DNA from: Buxus sempervirens
Taxonomy: Eukaryota > Streptophyta > Magnoliopsida > Buxales > Buxaceae
Assembly: GCA_947561395.2 (NCBI GenBank)
Contig: OX387183.1
Span: forward strand, 45,192,890-45,256,889
DNA: 64,000 nt
Direction of reading: 5' to 3'
Shown here: positions 1 to 10,680 of the stretch, piece after piece
Numbering within the stretch: the stretch's first letter is position 1
How the letters are laid out: every line of letters starts with the position of its first letter
Notes under the pieces: generated by a model
Databases searched by the model: none
Told to the model about the DNA's origin: nothing
What the model saw: only the letters and a program-made list of their open reading frames with translations
Made by a program: the position numbers and the translations under genes

Positions 1-240
1 TGTACCATGGATGTGTAATAGGTTGGTTGAGATTATGCCTGGGAGTGTTGTAATATGCAATGTTGCCAATGGGAATCGATTTCATCAATTGTTGTAGCCT
101 CGATGGGTTTAAGGTTGGATGTCGACCCATGTTATTTGTTGATTGCCTATGTTGAATAGATTTCTGATTTCTCTACTCTTTCAAACCAAGCAAACTAATG
201 TATTACTTCTCTCCTCTTTATCAGTGTGATCTTTGTGTGA

Positions 241-492
241 CCGATTGAGAAGAAATTCAAAATAATTGTTAAAAAGACTTGTTACAGAGGGGAAGAATTT
301 GCAGTAGAGAAAAAATTGCTCAAAAGAAGATACGAAGTCTTACCAGAAGCCTTGACGACGACATTTTCAAAAATGGCTAAGCAATCGAAGCTTGAAGACA
401 ACAAGGATATCAAAGAAGCAATCGAGAGAGTCAAGTGTACTTTCGTTCTCCAATCATTAGTCGAGAATTGTGAAAAAGAGGGATCTCATTAA
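241..492 (+). other. Possible coding fragment, unrecognised
   Basis: An 83-codon open frame without its own ATG at the left runs from just after a TGA to a TAA at 490-492. It is rich in Lys and Glu and includes the string KLLKRRYEVLPEAL, so it has protein-like composition in otherwise AT-rich DNA. No family is recognised. It could be an exon or a relic of a mobile element, or chance. Confidence 0.22.
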
Positions 493-599
493 GGAATTGC
501 AATTTAACATTTTAAACTAAAATAAAATTCTAAGGAATTGGAGGAAAGATTTACAATTTGAATTCCTTGTACCATCAAACATAAAATTTGTTATTCTCT

Positions 600-935
600 A
601 ACCGAATTCCAATCCCTAAATTGGAATTTACAAGTCTAATAACATGGTTGACAAATCTCTAAACTGTTTTTACAAGTCTACTAAGGGGATTTACAAGTCT
701 CTAAATTGGAATTAGAAGTCCTTAAATAACATCGTTTCAAGTCCCTAAATGGAATTTACAAACCTAAAAATATGGTTTACAAGTTCCTAAATTGGATTGA
801 CAAGTTTTACAATGTGGTTTACAAGTCTTTAAAGTTTATTAATGGAGTTTACAAGTCTAATAATATGGTTTACAAGTCCCTAATTTGGATTGACAAGTCT
901 ACTAATGGGGTTTACAAGTCTCTAAATTGAAAGTG
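600..935. repeat. Degenerate short tandem repeat
   Basis: The phrase TTTACAAGTC followed by CTAAA or a similar string recurs about a dozen times at irregular spacing of roughly 20 to 45 bp, with variants such as TTGACAAGTC. Units are too diverged for a fixed period. No function is apparent. Confidence 0.6.
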
Positions 936-1000
936 ATGTTTTAAAAGTCCTCAAAGGAGTCTTGGGAGAAGCACCATGCTTGTGGGGAGCATAGTCACTG

Positions 1001-1102
1001 ATTAGTGAAGTTAAACAACTAGTTGCCAGATTCGAAAAGGTCAAAATATCTCATATTAGAAGGGAAGCAAATCGAGTAGCGGCTACAATGGCCAAAGTGA
1101 GA
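1001..1102 (+). pseudogene. RNase H-domain fragment (retroelement relic)
   Basis: In one frame this short stretch reads like the C-terminal end of a plant RNase H domain: a helix followed by the motif SHIRREANRVA and then a Met-Ala-Lys end. That matches the common 'H-x-x-R-E-x-N-x-x-A-D-x-x-A' signature of RNase H domains in plant retroelements, except that the final catalytic Asp is replaced (AAT where AD is expected). A stop lies just upstream and no partner domain is visible, so this is a dead fragment. LINE or LTR origin cannot be decided. Confidence 0.42.
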
Positions 1103-1693
1103 CTCTCTTTCATAAAAAAAATTTATTTTAAGATAATTTATTTTTAAGTAGGCTAGCTTCGAATGTAGTAGCAAATTATAGCAAACATACATGAAGCAAT
1201 ACAATACATGTTTCCTACCACCAAAAAAAACAAAATCACTATTTGATGGTCAACTCACTTGAAGAACGCAATATTATTATGCCATAATATCTTGAGACAT
1301 ATACACATGTACACAACACATGCATGCATGGGATAATATCCATGGAATATGTCATGAGGTATATGTCCAAAACTTAGGCAAGGAGGGCAAGGACATGGGA
1401 TTTATCCGTAACTTATTACTCACTAAATTGTGGGTGATCTATCATTCCTAGCAGATTAGTCTTTGATTTATGCCTTCCCCAAAACTAGCTCAAGCTCAGT
1501 GTAGGCTATGTTTTAATATATGGGTTTAGTTTCTTTTTTTTTCTTTTTTTTTATTCTTATTGTATGCATTATCACAAAATGACCTTGTAGGGTTTATATC
1601 TGGAAAATTTAGGTAACACCCAACCCTTTTTTGGGGTTCTTTTTAATTATCCTTTACATTAATTTCCATTATGATCTACATTCAAAAGCCCAA
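1103..1693. other. No gene seen; AT-rich spacer
   Basis: AT-rich sequence with a T-rich tract near 1531-1555 and no supported coding region, RNA gene or clear repeat. Confidence 0.5.
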
Positions 1694-1935
1694 ATTTTGA
1701 AGATTCGGTACTTTGAAATCAAATGTTAGTGCCTAATATAGTCAATCTCATAACATCTTATGGGAATTTTAGTTTATTCATTAAATTTCCATTTCTTCAT
1801 AGAAGATATCAATATTTTAAATATTATAGAATTAAATGCTATATCAATAAAGAATAATTATCGACTCCCGATCCACAAGTTTAGGCAAACATTTATTTTC
1901 AGTAAAAAACTAATATAAAATTTCAAAATGGCTAA
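1694..1935 (+). repeat. Dispersed repeat copy A, left part
   Basis: This segment aligns by eye with 32876-33140: both share 'TTTGAAGATTC', 'GCCTAATAT', 'TATGGGAATTTT', 'AAATTTCCATTTCT', 'AATAAAGAATAAT' and 'CCACAAGTTTAG' in the same order. Homology continues on the far side of the solo LTR at 4920, so the repeat was split by that insertion. The repeat family was not identified. Confidence 0.75.
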
Positions 1936-2786
1936 TGTACACTCATCGATGGGTGGGCTGCACTGTGAGGCACACATAAGTGCGTGCTTGCTTCTTTTGG
2001 GTATTTCGGGATTAGGAGTCGCCATTTCCTGATAGGGTACAGGCAGACACCTGGATGCCTAATGTTTGTCTATTAGGTGATCTACGGCTTAAGATTCTAG
2101 CTAAATTCTTGGTTATAGTCCGGGAAAGTCCGTAGACACCCCGGTCCGCCCCCGTCTGATGATGGGTCCCATGGGCCATCCTATTTAAATCTGGCAAAGT
2201 CAACTTATTTGTCTCACCCTTTCCTAATCCGATATGCTCTTTCCATTTTCAATCCATGTGGGGACCACTAACATGGTGTAGATCCCCTTTTTATTTGATT
2301 TTATCTTATTATTTTAGAGATGATGTGGGTCGGGTATGTAGACCCCATTGGAAGGCCCATGGATATGCCAACGTAGGTTTTAGAGAAAGCCTAAATCCTG
2401 TTTGGGGGTTATATTGACCAACTTTTGGACTTGGTTTTGTTTGGTTTGGATGTGATTAAAAGATGAAAAACAATTAATTTGATTGGTTTAAGTTTTTTAA
2501 GAGGGTCCATTGGGCTTGGAAGAGGCCCATGGACTATCCAAGTTGCTTGATATCCGTCATGGGGATGGATCTAGGTTGAACAAGACGGGTGTGGGCCCAG
2601 TTCGAAGGCCCACAAGGAAGCCATTATTGGGCCCTAGGTGGGCCCAAATCCCCAAAAGAGGTCTTTGATTACTCAAAGACCAAATTGGTTTAAGATAAGC
2701 CAAATAGGATTAGTTTTAATCATTGTGAATCAAGAAAAACCAAGATTTAACATCTCTGTAGCCTGTCTGTATACTATATACAGATT

Positions 2787-2819
2787 GGCCTGATCCGTAT
2801 ATGCCATACGGATCAGGCC
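2787..2819. repeat. Perfect 14-bp inverted repeat
   Basis: GGCCTGATCCGTAT is followed after a 5-base loop by its exact reverse complement. An adjacent smaller palindrome, CTGTATACTATATACAG, lies at about 2767-2783. Both are of the CCGTAT/ATACGG type seen in element 2 and lie inside the solo LTR. Confidence 0.85.
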
Positions 2820-4157
2820 AAACCGCCCTGTGTATACGAACAAGACCTAAAATGCCAGAAGCCTGATTTTCTGGGGGGCAAGGGTCCCTACCTTTTGTGA
2901 GTTTTGTATCATCTATGGGTTACTGTGTTGACCCACAGTGGCTTCCCAAATTTGATTTTTAGCACAATAAACCTACTTTTTAATTGTTTACACAAATTGG
3001 GAAAGGAGGGAGAAGGCTTGGGGCCTCTCCCTCTCTTATTTTGAGTTTAAACTGAAGGTAGACAAGGACCTTAAGTGTCCCTGCTTGGTGTTAAAGGCAT
3101 TCTCCCTCCTTCCATGGGGAGAAGAAGGGAAGTGACCTGGTCAGTCCAAGCCTTGGTCTAACCGACCAATCCATGATCATGTTCAAGCAAACCATAAAAT
3201 GCTCACAAGAAATATGCAAGGAAGACATTAAGACATGCTGAAATTTGTGGATTAAAGTGTGTGTTACTCATTTTAATGTACATACAAATAAATTGACCAA
3301 AAAGAGGGAACCTAGACATGGATTTTAAATATGCTATTTTGCATTCATGATAGCTTATACACACAACATGTGAAGGTCCTACAGAAGGGCATAAAACAGG
3401 TGGGAAAAAAGTGAATAGAGGTTCATGGTAGTGGTGCTCATGGAGTGTACTACTTTTATGCATGGGTCTACCAATTTCACACAATCACATTACATAATTT
3501 CATGGTCAATCAACAACGAAACATGCTTAGAGGTAACTTAAAAGCAATTAAAATAAAGGGATTGGGGGTTTAAGGGATACATGAGATGTGAAGAGGGGTG
3601 AAGGGAGAACAATCTCTCCCTTTGTCATATAAAACCAAATAAAGAGAAGCATGAAAAACGATGCCTTAAGAGGTGACTTTATGGGTACTAGATGGTCTCT
3701 CCTCCTTTCCCTTGAGTCTACACATTTCCACTTACCATGGGAAACCATCTTGGTGAAGAAAATGAAAAGAGGAAGAAGAAAAGAAGATGGAAAACAAACT
3801 AAAAATGGAGAAAACAGCAAGTAAAGAAGACATGTTCATCTTGAATCCAAATTCATATATGTCATGTAAATGAAGGTAAGGAAGCTTACCTTGGGGTTAT
3901 TTGCCCTCTTTGAGGTGTGTAGGGGATCCCTTGAGGTATGGATAGCAACTAGACTCCTCTTAGCTTCACAACTCCTTCCTTGGGATCCTCCTTGGTTAAA
4001 ATGGAAGGAGAAGAAGTTGAGAGGAGATTGGAGGGTATTTAGGGAAGATTTAGAGGCTTAGGATGAGGGAGGAGGGTTATGGAGAGTGTCTAGTTTGTGG
4101 AAGAATATTAAAGAAGAAGCAAAGGCTTGACAACACCCAGCATTGAGGTGCAGTGCC

Positions 4158-4166
4158 TTATTTATA
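4158..4166 (-). promoter_or_regulatory. TATA box of the minus-strand LTR
   Basis: The minus strand reads TATAAATAA here, just downstream (in that direction) of a group of imperfect GTATACGG/CCGTATAC palindromes at 4183-4452. The arrangement of palindromes then TATA matches other LTRs in the window. Confidence 0.55.
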
Positions 4167-4919
4167 GAAAATGGCCAAATCCATATGTAGTATACGGACA
4201 GGCTATCTTGTCCACAATCATCATGATCATCCACATGATAGATTCGCGCAGTGGATAAGATTTTTACAAAATCTCCCAAAACCATATAGGAAGTGCGGAC
4301 AAGGAATTTTTAACTCAATTTTGCTCCATCCGTATGCTATATATAGTTTTTTTTTATTATTCTCTTAGATTTGATTGGATTTTGGACAAGTTTTTGGATA
4401 AGATTTTCATCATTAGAGAATTTTACATGGCCGTATAAGGTATACAGTAACGAACTTTTCTTTTCTCTCTCTTAGTTGGCCGATTTGATGCGAAGTGACC
4501 CCCCATAAATGCGATTTGATGCGAGGTGAACCCCCATAAATGCAAGAATCATTAAGATTTATTGTTAAAATAGTTAAGATATTTTTAAGGAAATAATACT
4601 ATTTTAATCAAGATATTTTAGTATTTGTTTTTTGTCCTTAATTTGCCACTTGACCAATGTGACTTGCACATTTGCCATGTGGACAGAATTTCTGCATTTT
4701 TTTCCCTCAAGGTTCTTCTCATATCTTCTTCATTTGGACTCCAAATCTGGGAAACTAAGTTGTGTTGGAACTTTTTCGGAATTTCCTATCCATTGGAATA
4801 GGGTATGGCAGTCAATTCAGGCTTGATTAGAAATTCAATTTCTAGTCCCTTGTGTTTGACCTGTTTGTTAGGGTTTTCATTTCTGGTTTTCTAGGATGTG
4901 CAAAAATGAGGTGCTTACA

Positions 4920-5352
4920 GCTAAAAACCAATATATCATTTGAGTTACAATAGTTCAAACAAAATCTGAAACACATTAAGCATGAAAATCAAACTCTATG
5001 ACGTCTGAATACAATGATTTACACATCAAAGTAAAAAAAAAGAAGGTGTCAAGTGACATTGGCATTTCTAAAAATTTATTCCTAATAGGTGCATATATCA
5101 ATCGCAAGTGCATAATGTCATTTATAAGAAAAAAATACCTTCGACTAGTCGCAAATGTGTAATATTGATTAGGGACATTAGGCACTTGCGACTTTGGCAT
5201 TAGGCACTTGAACAAATAAATATTATGACTAGATAGAAAAAGCGGCATTGGAGGCCTAAAAAATTTACATTAGGCATTTGTAGTATTGAAGGTATGAAGG
5301 TGCGAAAGCAATAAAGGCCATTAGCATTTGGAAAAAAAATACCTTCGATTAG
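4920..5352 (+). repeat. Dispersed repeat copy A, right part
   Basis: This continues copy A after the solo LTR and aligns with 33141-33928. Shared phrases include 'CTAAAAACCAATATA', 'GTTCAAACAAAATCTGAA' and several 'ATTAGGCACTTGCGACTTTGGC' style segments. The short phrase GGCACTTG recurs. Similarity stops near 'AGTCGCACTT'. Confidence 0.72.
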
Positions 5353-5528
5353 TCGCACTTTTTTTTTATCATAAAAAATTAGCAACCACCCCATGCATCG
5401 CACAGGGATAGATAATAGTTACATATAATTTTCTAATGCATTTTTTAGAGTAATTATGAAGTTTTAGAAGGTGCTTCCCCAAGTTGAAGGCTCATATTAT
5501 TATTGATATTGTTATAATTACTGCTATG
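5353..5528. other. Flank of element 1; target duplication
   Basis: A short AT-rich flank without a gene. The last five bases, ctatg at 5524-5528, are the left target-site duplication of element 1, repeated at 26838-26842. Confidence 0.8.
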
Positions 5529-5617
5529 TGTAGACACCCCAAATTGCACAAACAATCATCAAAAATCATTATCTCCTTGAAAGCCAGCACAGAAATTGCA
5601 GAAAATGAACTTTTACC

Positions 5618-5761
5618 TGTATCCGGTTACTCAGGCCGGATACAAGTACTCCTTCCTGTATCCGGTTACTCATACCGGATACATATGAGCCTTAGTGTAT
5701 CCGGTACCATGTACCGGATACCTTAAGGCCCTTGTGTATCCGGTCTAACATACCGGATACA
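5618..5761. repeat. Palindrome cluster in 5' LTR (4 units)
   Basis: Four imperfect palindromes of the form GTATCCGG, 7 to 12 bases, CCGGATAC, spaced about 35 to 40 bp. The centres differ (TTACTCAGG, TTACTCATA, TACCATGTA, TCTAACATA) while the arms are constant. They lie about 155 bp upstream of the TATA box. Confidence 0.9.
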
Positions 5762-5915
5762 TTAAGTTTGCTCAAAATTAGGGTTTTCGGAGAGAAATCA
5801 CTTGTTACCATCATGTCCCTCATTAAATGAGGGGAAATCTCGGAAATAACCTTAGGGTTAAGGTTGGGGGGTTCTAGACATTAAGTTGTGTCTACCAATG
5901 ACCTTAGCCTTTGCC

Positions 5916-5923
5916 TATAAATA
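5916..5923 (+). promoter_or_regulatory. LTR TATA box
   Basis: TATAAATA within GCCTATAAATAGG, identical in the 3' LTR at 24939-24946 and with a counterpart in element 2 at 54528-54535. This is the likely core promoter for the genomic RNA, with the transcription start expected some 30 bases downstream. Confidence 0.75.
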
Positions 5924-7806
5924 GGAGACTCCTCCTTAAGCAAAAAGGGGAACCAACTCTTGTTTTGAATTCTCGCAAAGAAGAACTCCAAGAGAAGAAG
6001 GAAATCGCTGCGGGAGTGCTTCCAGAATCCAGGTAAGCCTCAAACTTTTCTTTTATTTTATGTCTTTACATTCCTAGATCTAGATCTCTTCTTCTACCTT
6101 TCTGTAGTGTAAAGCCTTCTTTGTGTGTGGAAATCCTTCCCTGGCACAAAGTATCTCAAGACTCCCCTAGCCATAAAACGTGAAGGCGGATCTAGGAGAA
6201 ACGAGACTGGGGATTGACCCTAGTGCTAGAACCCATGTAGCATAAGGCTTTTGAATGATTGAAAACCGTTCTATAATCAAAGTACCCTTGATTATCTCGA
6301 AGAACCGTGTTTAACGGGGAGAGAGAACAGAGGGAAACGATAATGGAACGGAACCCTAGGCTATGCTAGAACCTATTTTGTTGAATCTATATGCATGTTG
6401 TATTAATCTTGCTTGGTTTTTCACTCTTGCACACATATTACACTTTTTGGTGAAAAGGCTCACATTTGGGGATTTATTACATTCATTGTGATAAATCTCC
6501 AATAAATGGCCTCAATCAAATTCTGTAGTGTTTTTAAATGTTTTTCAAAGGTTTTGGATTCATCTCACACACTTTATAAATTTTCGGATTTGATTTTCTT
6601 CAAAAATGGCCTAACTGGACAGCACCTGTACCCTTACTTCGGACGCTCATAAATTCATCGTCCGGATGAATTTTGGAGCGATTCCAGAACATTGGGAAAG
6701 GTGAGGCTGTCTAGTTTATGTCCACCAAATTTCATAAATTTCTATCAAACGGATTTTTGACACTTCTCTGTCGAAGTTGAGTGGACAGTTCAGGTTCAAA
6801 TACAGAACTTGTCACTTCGACGGACCACCATGTGTTCGTTTTAAGTCCGATTCGAGTGATTTTTGTTTCTGAGTACTGATTTATGAGTATATTTTCAAAT
6901 CCAGTTGATTTCATAATTTTTGGATTCCATTTGAATTATTGGTAACCGATTTACTCAGAACTGTTCATTTGTACTTTTCTGGGTAAATCTGTGATCTTCG
7001 GGGCCTGTTCGGGAGATCACCCAAGGCACATCCGAAGGGATTTTTGTATGAGGCTAGTTTATTTTGAAAGATGGCCATACAAACTTCAATCACACCAAAT
7101 TTCGTGGATTTTTATGTAGTGGATGTTTCTGTGTAATTTCCCAAATTTGCCCACTTATCACTTTTAAAAATCCCCAGCAGCAACTTCAAAGGAGCATAAC
7201 TCCTAGGATTTTTATCGGAATGAAGTGAAATTTTGCATGAGACTCTTGTTTACCCTAATCTTTCAAATGGATTTGGTTTGGCTCAATTTAAAATGGTATT
7301 TGAATGATTTCAAGGCAAATGGCATACTTTTTACTGAATTTTCCGGATTTGATTCAACTTGGTTTTTGAGTAACTTGTGCTTTGATTTTCATCTTTTGAG
7401 ACATTCCAGAAATGATATTGACAGAAGGGAAGATCTAAAATCCATTTGGATCTTCATGTGAAAATATCATACATTGGTCTTTTTTCAAGGTTTTCTATGA
7501 TTTTAGCAAGCTTTCTATTTTTGTATGAACGTACACTTGGCAACCACTTCGTGTGGATGAATGGGGGTGCCTAACACCTTCCCCCGTTCATAATCTAATC
7601 CCCTTACCCATCTCTGGATTTTATTTTCAAGTAGGGTTATTTTTATCCTAGAATGTTTCTTTTGTCACTTTTTGCTTATTTTTGAACTCTTTGGTGTCCA
7701 TTCTCACCCCAAAATCATGAATGGTGGCGACTCTCCCATTTTTGTGTTGAGCCCGTGTGTTGACGGAGGGATGATCACTCCGGTGATTTTTCCCATGTCT
7801 CACAAC

Positions 7807-7824
7807 TGGAGACTCTGCTGGGGA
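7807..7824 (+). promoter_or_regulatory. Primer binding site
   Basis: TGGAGACTCTGCTGGGGA begins two bases after the LTR end; element 2 has TGGCGACTCTGCTGGGGA at the same place. A TGG start followed by this string fits complementarity to the 3' end of a tRNA-Arg, the primer type known for Ogre/Tat elements. The tRNA identity is recalled, not checked. Confidence 0.75.
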
Positions 7825-8758
7825 CTTGTGGATTTAAGCCATTTTGTGTATTTGTTCATGCTTTTCTCTAATTTTGGATGCTTGCTACTTTGTTTAATTT
7901 ATTTGTGCATATATGTTGCCTAGAGGTTGATTTAAGAAAAGCCTATCTTGAAGCATGATTTTGATGCATTTGGTGATAACATGCTCTAAGTTGAATCGTT
8001 AATGCCATGGTTTGAACATAAGAATTAGAAGCATGAAATCTAGGAGTTCAGAATTTTTGAGTATTCAAACATGATTCCTATGAAGCATGCTTTCTTGTGC
8101 TTAAAAAAAATTTTTTTTTCATACCATGCCTTTAATTTGGGGTATAAGTGACACACTTTGAGCATGAAAGCAAACAAAAAAAAATCTGGAAATTTCAGTG
8201 CACATTTTGGGGCATTTTCAAGCATGTTTAAATGATCAAAACCTTTCTTGTATCATGTCAAGTAGTGCTAAAATTTTAGGCTCCAATTTGGGTAGAAATG
8301 GTACACTTTGAGCATGAAAAAGAGCATGAAATCTAGAATTTTAGGAATGCTTTTGGGTTTCAAGCATGCTTACATGATTTAATTGTTGTTTGTACAAATA
8401 ACATGTTTTGTATACCACTTTTTGGGCATGTAATATTTTTGTGCATATTTGGTTCTTGCTTGCTTGTATTTAGCTTCATTATTTTGTCATATATGCCTTG
8501 GCTTGGAATGAATGCATGGCTACGAAAAAGAGTGGCAAGGGGCTGGGACATTGTGAATGTTACCACAATTTGAATGAAGGTAATACAAGGTGGCAAGGTA
8601 AAGCCATGTTCTTTTCATGAATGTATGAATTGTGGATAGTATGATGTCCAAGCCCAATTTGGGGCAAGTTTTGAAGGTCAAGTTAAGGTGAACACCAATA
8701 GGGAATGAAAAAAATCAAATCTGGTGAAAAAAAAAAGAGTCAAAATGGCCATTTCGGC
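7825..8758 (+). other. Leader of element 1, non-coding
   Basis: No coding region is supported. The phrase AGCATG with 'CACACTTTGAGCATGAAA' style segments recurs loosely between 7950 and 8400, suggesting old internal duplication. Element 2 has a related leader after its PBS. Confidence 0.55.
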
Positions 8759-8900
8759 ATTAACCGGCAACTCAGGCCGGTTAAGAACACTTTCCTCATA
8801 TCCGGTATATATTTCCGGATACAAAGACATATGCGTGTATCCGGTTAGGGTTACCGGATACAATAAGGCATATTCTTATCCGGTATATTATACCGGATAC
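8759..8900. repeat. Palindrome cluster in leader (4 units)
   Basis: Four units of the same TATCCGG...CCGGATA type as in the LTR (the first is a variant, TTAACCGG...CCGGTTAA). They lie inside the predicted leader intron, about 0.95 kb after the PBS. Confidence 0.85.
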
Positions 8901-9234
8901 GTTCAAAAAAAATGCACAAATTGGCTTTTTCAGCCCGAATTTTCAAGATAAAAATGCCTAAGCACTGTGTATAATCCTTAGGCATCCCAAAGAAAATATT
9001 AAAATGTCAAAAAAAATATAAATAAAATAAAACAAATAAAAAAAATGTATATTCTTTTAGGATTAAACCTAAGGTTGAAACTCAAAGAATGAGCTAAGGT
9101 GTCATATTTTTTGACATCAATTCAATTCAAACATGTGTCAATCAAGCTTTAGAACTTGAAAATCTTCTAAAATGCATCAGATTTCAAAAAAAAAAAAAAA
9201 TAAAACCCTTGGTTGGTCAATCAAATAAAAAAAA

Positions 9235-10466
9235 AAAAGTAGGACACTTGGAAGCCCTAGAATATTCCATGAAAACCTTGGTTGGTTATTTTTATCAATC
9301 AAATCAAAACATGTGCGGGACGCTTGGAAGCCCTAGAATATTCAATGAAAACTTTGGTTGGTTATTTTTATCAATCAAAGTCAATGTTGTTAGGACATTT
9401 GGAAGCCTCAGAATATTCCAAAAACCTTTGTTTGGTCACGAGTACCACTCAAAGTCAAATCTTTTTAGGACATTTGGAAGCCTCAGAATATTCCAAAAAC
9501 CTTTGTTTGGTCATGAGTACCACTCAAAGTCAAATCTTTTTAGGACATTTGGAAGCCTCAGAATATTCCAAGAACCTTTGTTTGGTCACGAGTACCACTC
9601 AAAGTCAATTTTGTTAGGACATTTGGAAGCCTCAGAATATTCCAAAAACCTTTGTTTGGTCACGAGTACCACTCAAAGTCAAATCTTTTTAGGACATTTG
9701 GAAGCCTCAGAATATTCCAAGAACCTTTGTTTGGTCACGAGTACCACTCAAAGTCAATTTTTTTTAGGACATTTGGAAGCCTCAGAATATTCCAAAAACC
9801 TTTGTTTGGTCACGAGTACCACTCAAAGTCAAATCTTTTTAGGACATTTGGAAGCCTCAGAATATTCCAAGAACCTTTGTTTGGTCACGAGTACCACTCA
9901 AAGTCAATTTTTTTAGGACCTTTGGAAGCCTCAGAATATTCCAAAAACCTTTGTTTGGTCACGAGTACCACTCAAAGTTAAATCTTTTTAGGACCTTTGG
10001 AAGCCTCAGAATATTCCAAAAACCTTTGTTTGGTCACGAGTACCACTCAAAGTCAATTTTTTTAGGACCTTTGGAAGCCTCAGAATCTTCCAAGAACCTT
10101 TGTTTGGTCACGAGAACCACTCAAAGTCAAATCTTTTTAGGACCTTTGGAAGCCTCAGAATATTCCAAAAGCCTTTGTTTGGTCACGAGTACCACTCAAA
10201 GTCAATTTTTAGGACCTTTGGAAGCCTCAGAATATTCCAAGAACCTTTGTTTGGTCACGAGAACCACTCAAAGTCAATTTTGTTAGGACATTTGGAAGCC
10301 TCAGAATATTCCAAAAACCTTTGTTTGGTCACGAGTACCACTCAAAGTCAATTTTTTTAGGACCTTTGGAAGCCTCAGAATATTCCAAGAACCTTTGTTT
10401 GGTCACGAGAACCACTCAAAGTCAAAACTTTTTAGGACATTTGGAAGCCTCAGAATATTCCAAGCA
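9235..10466 (+). repeat. Tandem hairpin array, about 75-bp period
   Basis: About 17 units of 74-75 bp. Each contains TTTGGAA, then GCCTCAGAATA, then TTCCAAA: a 7-bp stem with an 11-base loop, followed by a linker with TTTGGTCACGAGTACC and CAAAGTCAA. The first two units have the loop variant GCCCTAGAATA. Because 75 is divisible by three, several frames stay open through the array and give repetitive translations, but frame-shifting 74- and 70-bp units argue against a real protein. Element 2 has an array at the same place with the same loop but different stems. Confidence 0.9.
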
Positions 10467-10680
10467 AAAAAATAAAAAATAAATAAAAATAAAAAAAAAC
10501 AAAAAAAAAATTTTGGACTGGGGTTCACTTGACCTATTTGTCTACATTTATAGGGGTGTATTTCAAATTAAATGGAAGCTGACTTGTGTCTTTGTTTTTC
10601 TTATCCAGGTACATTTACTTTCAACCCAGGTGCACTTATTTGCAGTCATTGCTCCCGTGACCAGATCCAAAGCCCGAACA

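Larger units (their letters stand above)
1936..4919 (-). mobile_element. Solo LTR, Tat/Ogre-related, minus orientation
   Basis: On the minus strand it begins TGTAAGCACC and ends GTGTACA, giving TG...CA ends, and it is flanked by a perfect 5-bp duplication, gctaa (1931-1935 and 4920-4924). The second copy of the surrounding repeat near 33140 shows an approximate empty site (cctaa). There is no internal gag or pol, so this is a single LTR left by recombination between two LTRs. The minus-strand 3' part resembles the end of the solo LTR at 40330-43534 (shared blocks around GGTGTCTGCCTG and GGCGACTCC). It carries a minus-strand TATA box and palindromes. Confidence 0.88.
5529..7804 (+). repeat. 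5' LTR of element 1
   Basis: It begins TGTAGACACCCC and ends TCTCACA. It carries four palindromes, a TATA box, and a splice-donor-like CCAG|GTAAG. Compared with the 3' LTR it lacks an 11-bp duplication found near 25590 and has one extra C near 7585. Open frames inside it are not conserved coding regions. Confidence 0.95.
6033..10608 (+). other. Predicted 5' leader intron of element 1
   Basis: A donor CCAG|GTAAG lies about 110 bp after the TATA box inside the LTR, and an acceptor TTTTTCTTATCCAG|GT lies 72 bp before the gag ATG. Removal would delete most of the LTR R/U5 part, the PBS and the repeat array from mRNA. After the acceptor, the first ATG is the gag ATG, whereas the unspliced leader contains many ATGs. 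Element 2 has donor and acceptor at the same places. RNA evidence is absent. Confidence 0.5.

Noticed and set aside
5484-5726. Plus-strand frame across the LTR start, repeated at 24417-24749
   Set aside because: Produced by the palindrome cluster; it starts outside the LTR in different sequence in each copy.
9209-10360. Long plus-strand open frames through the repeat array (up to 235 codons)
   Set aside because: Translations are pure repeats, open in more than one frame because the unit is 75 bp, and units of 74 or 70 bp shift the frame. The hairpin explains the conservation better than a protein.
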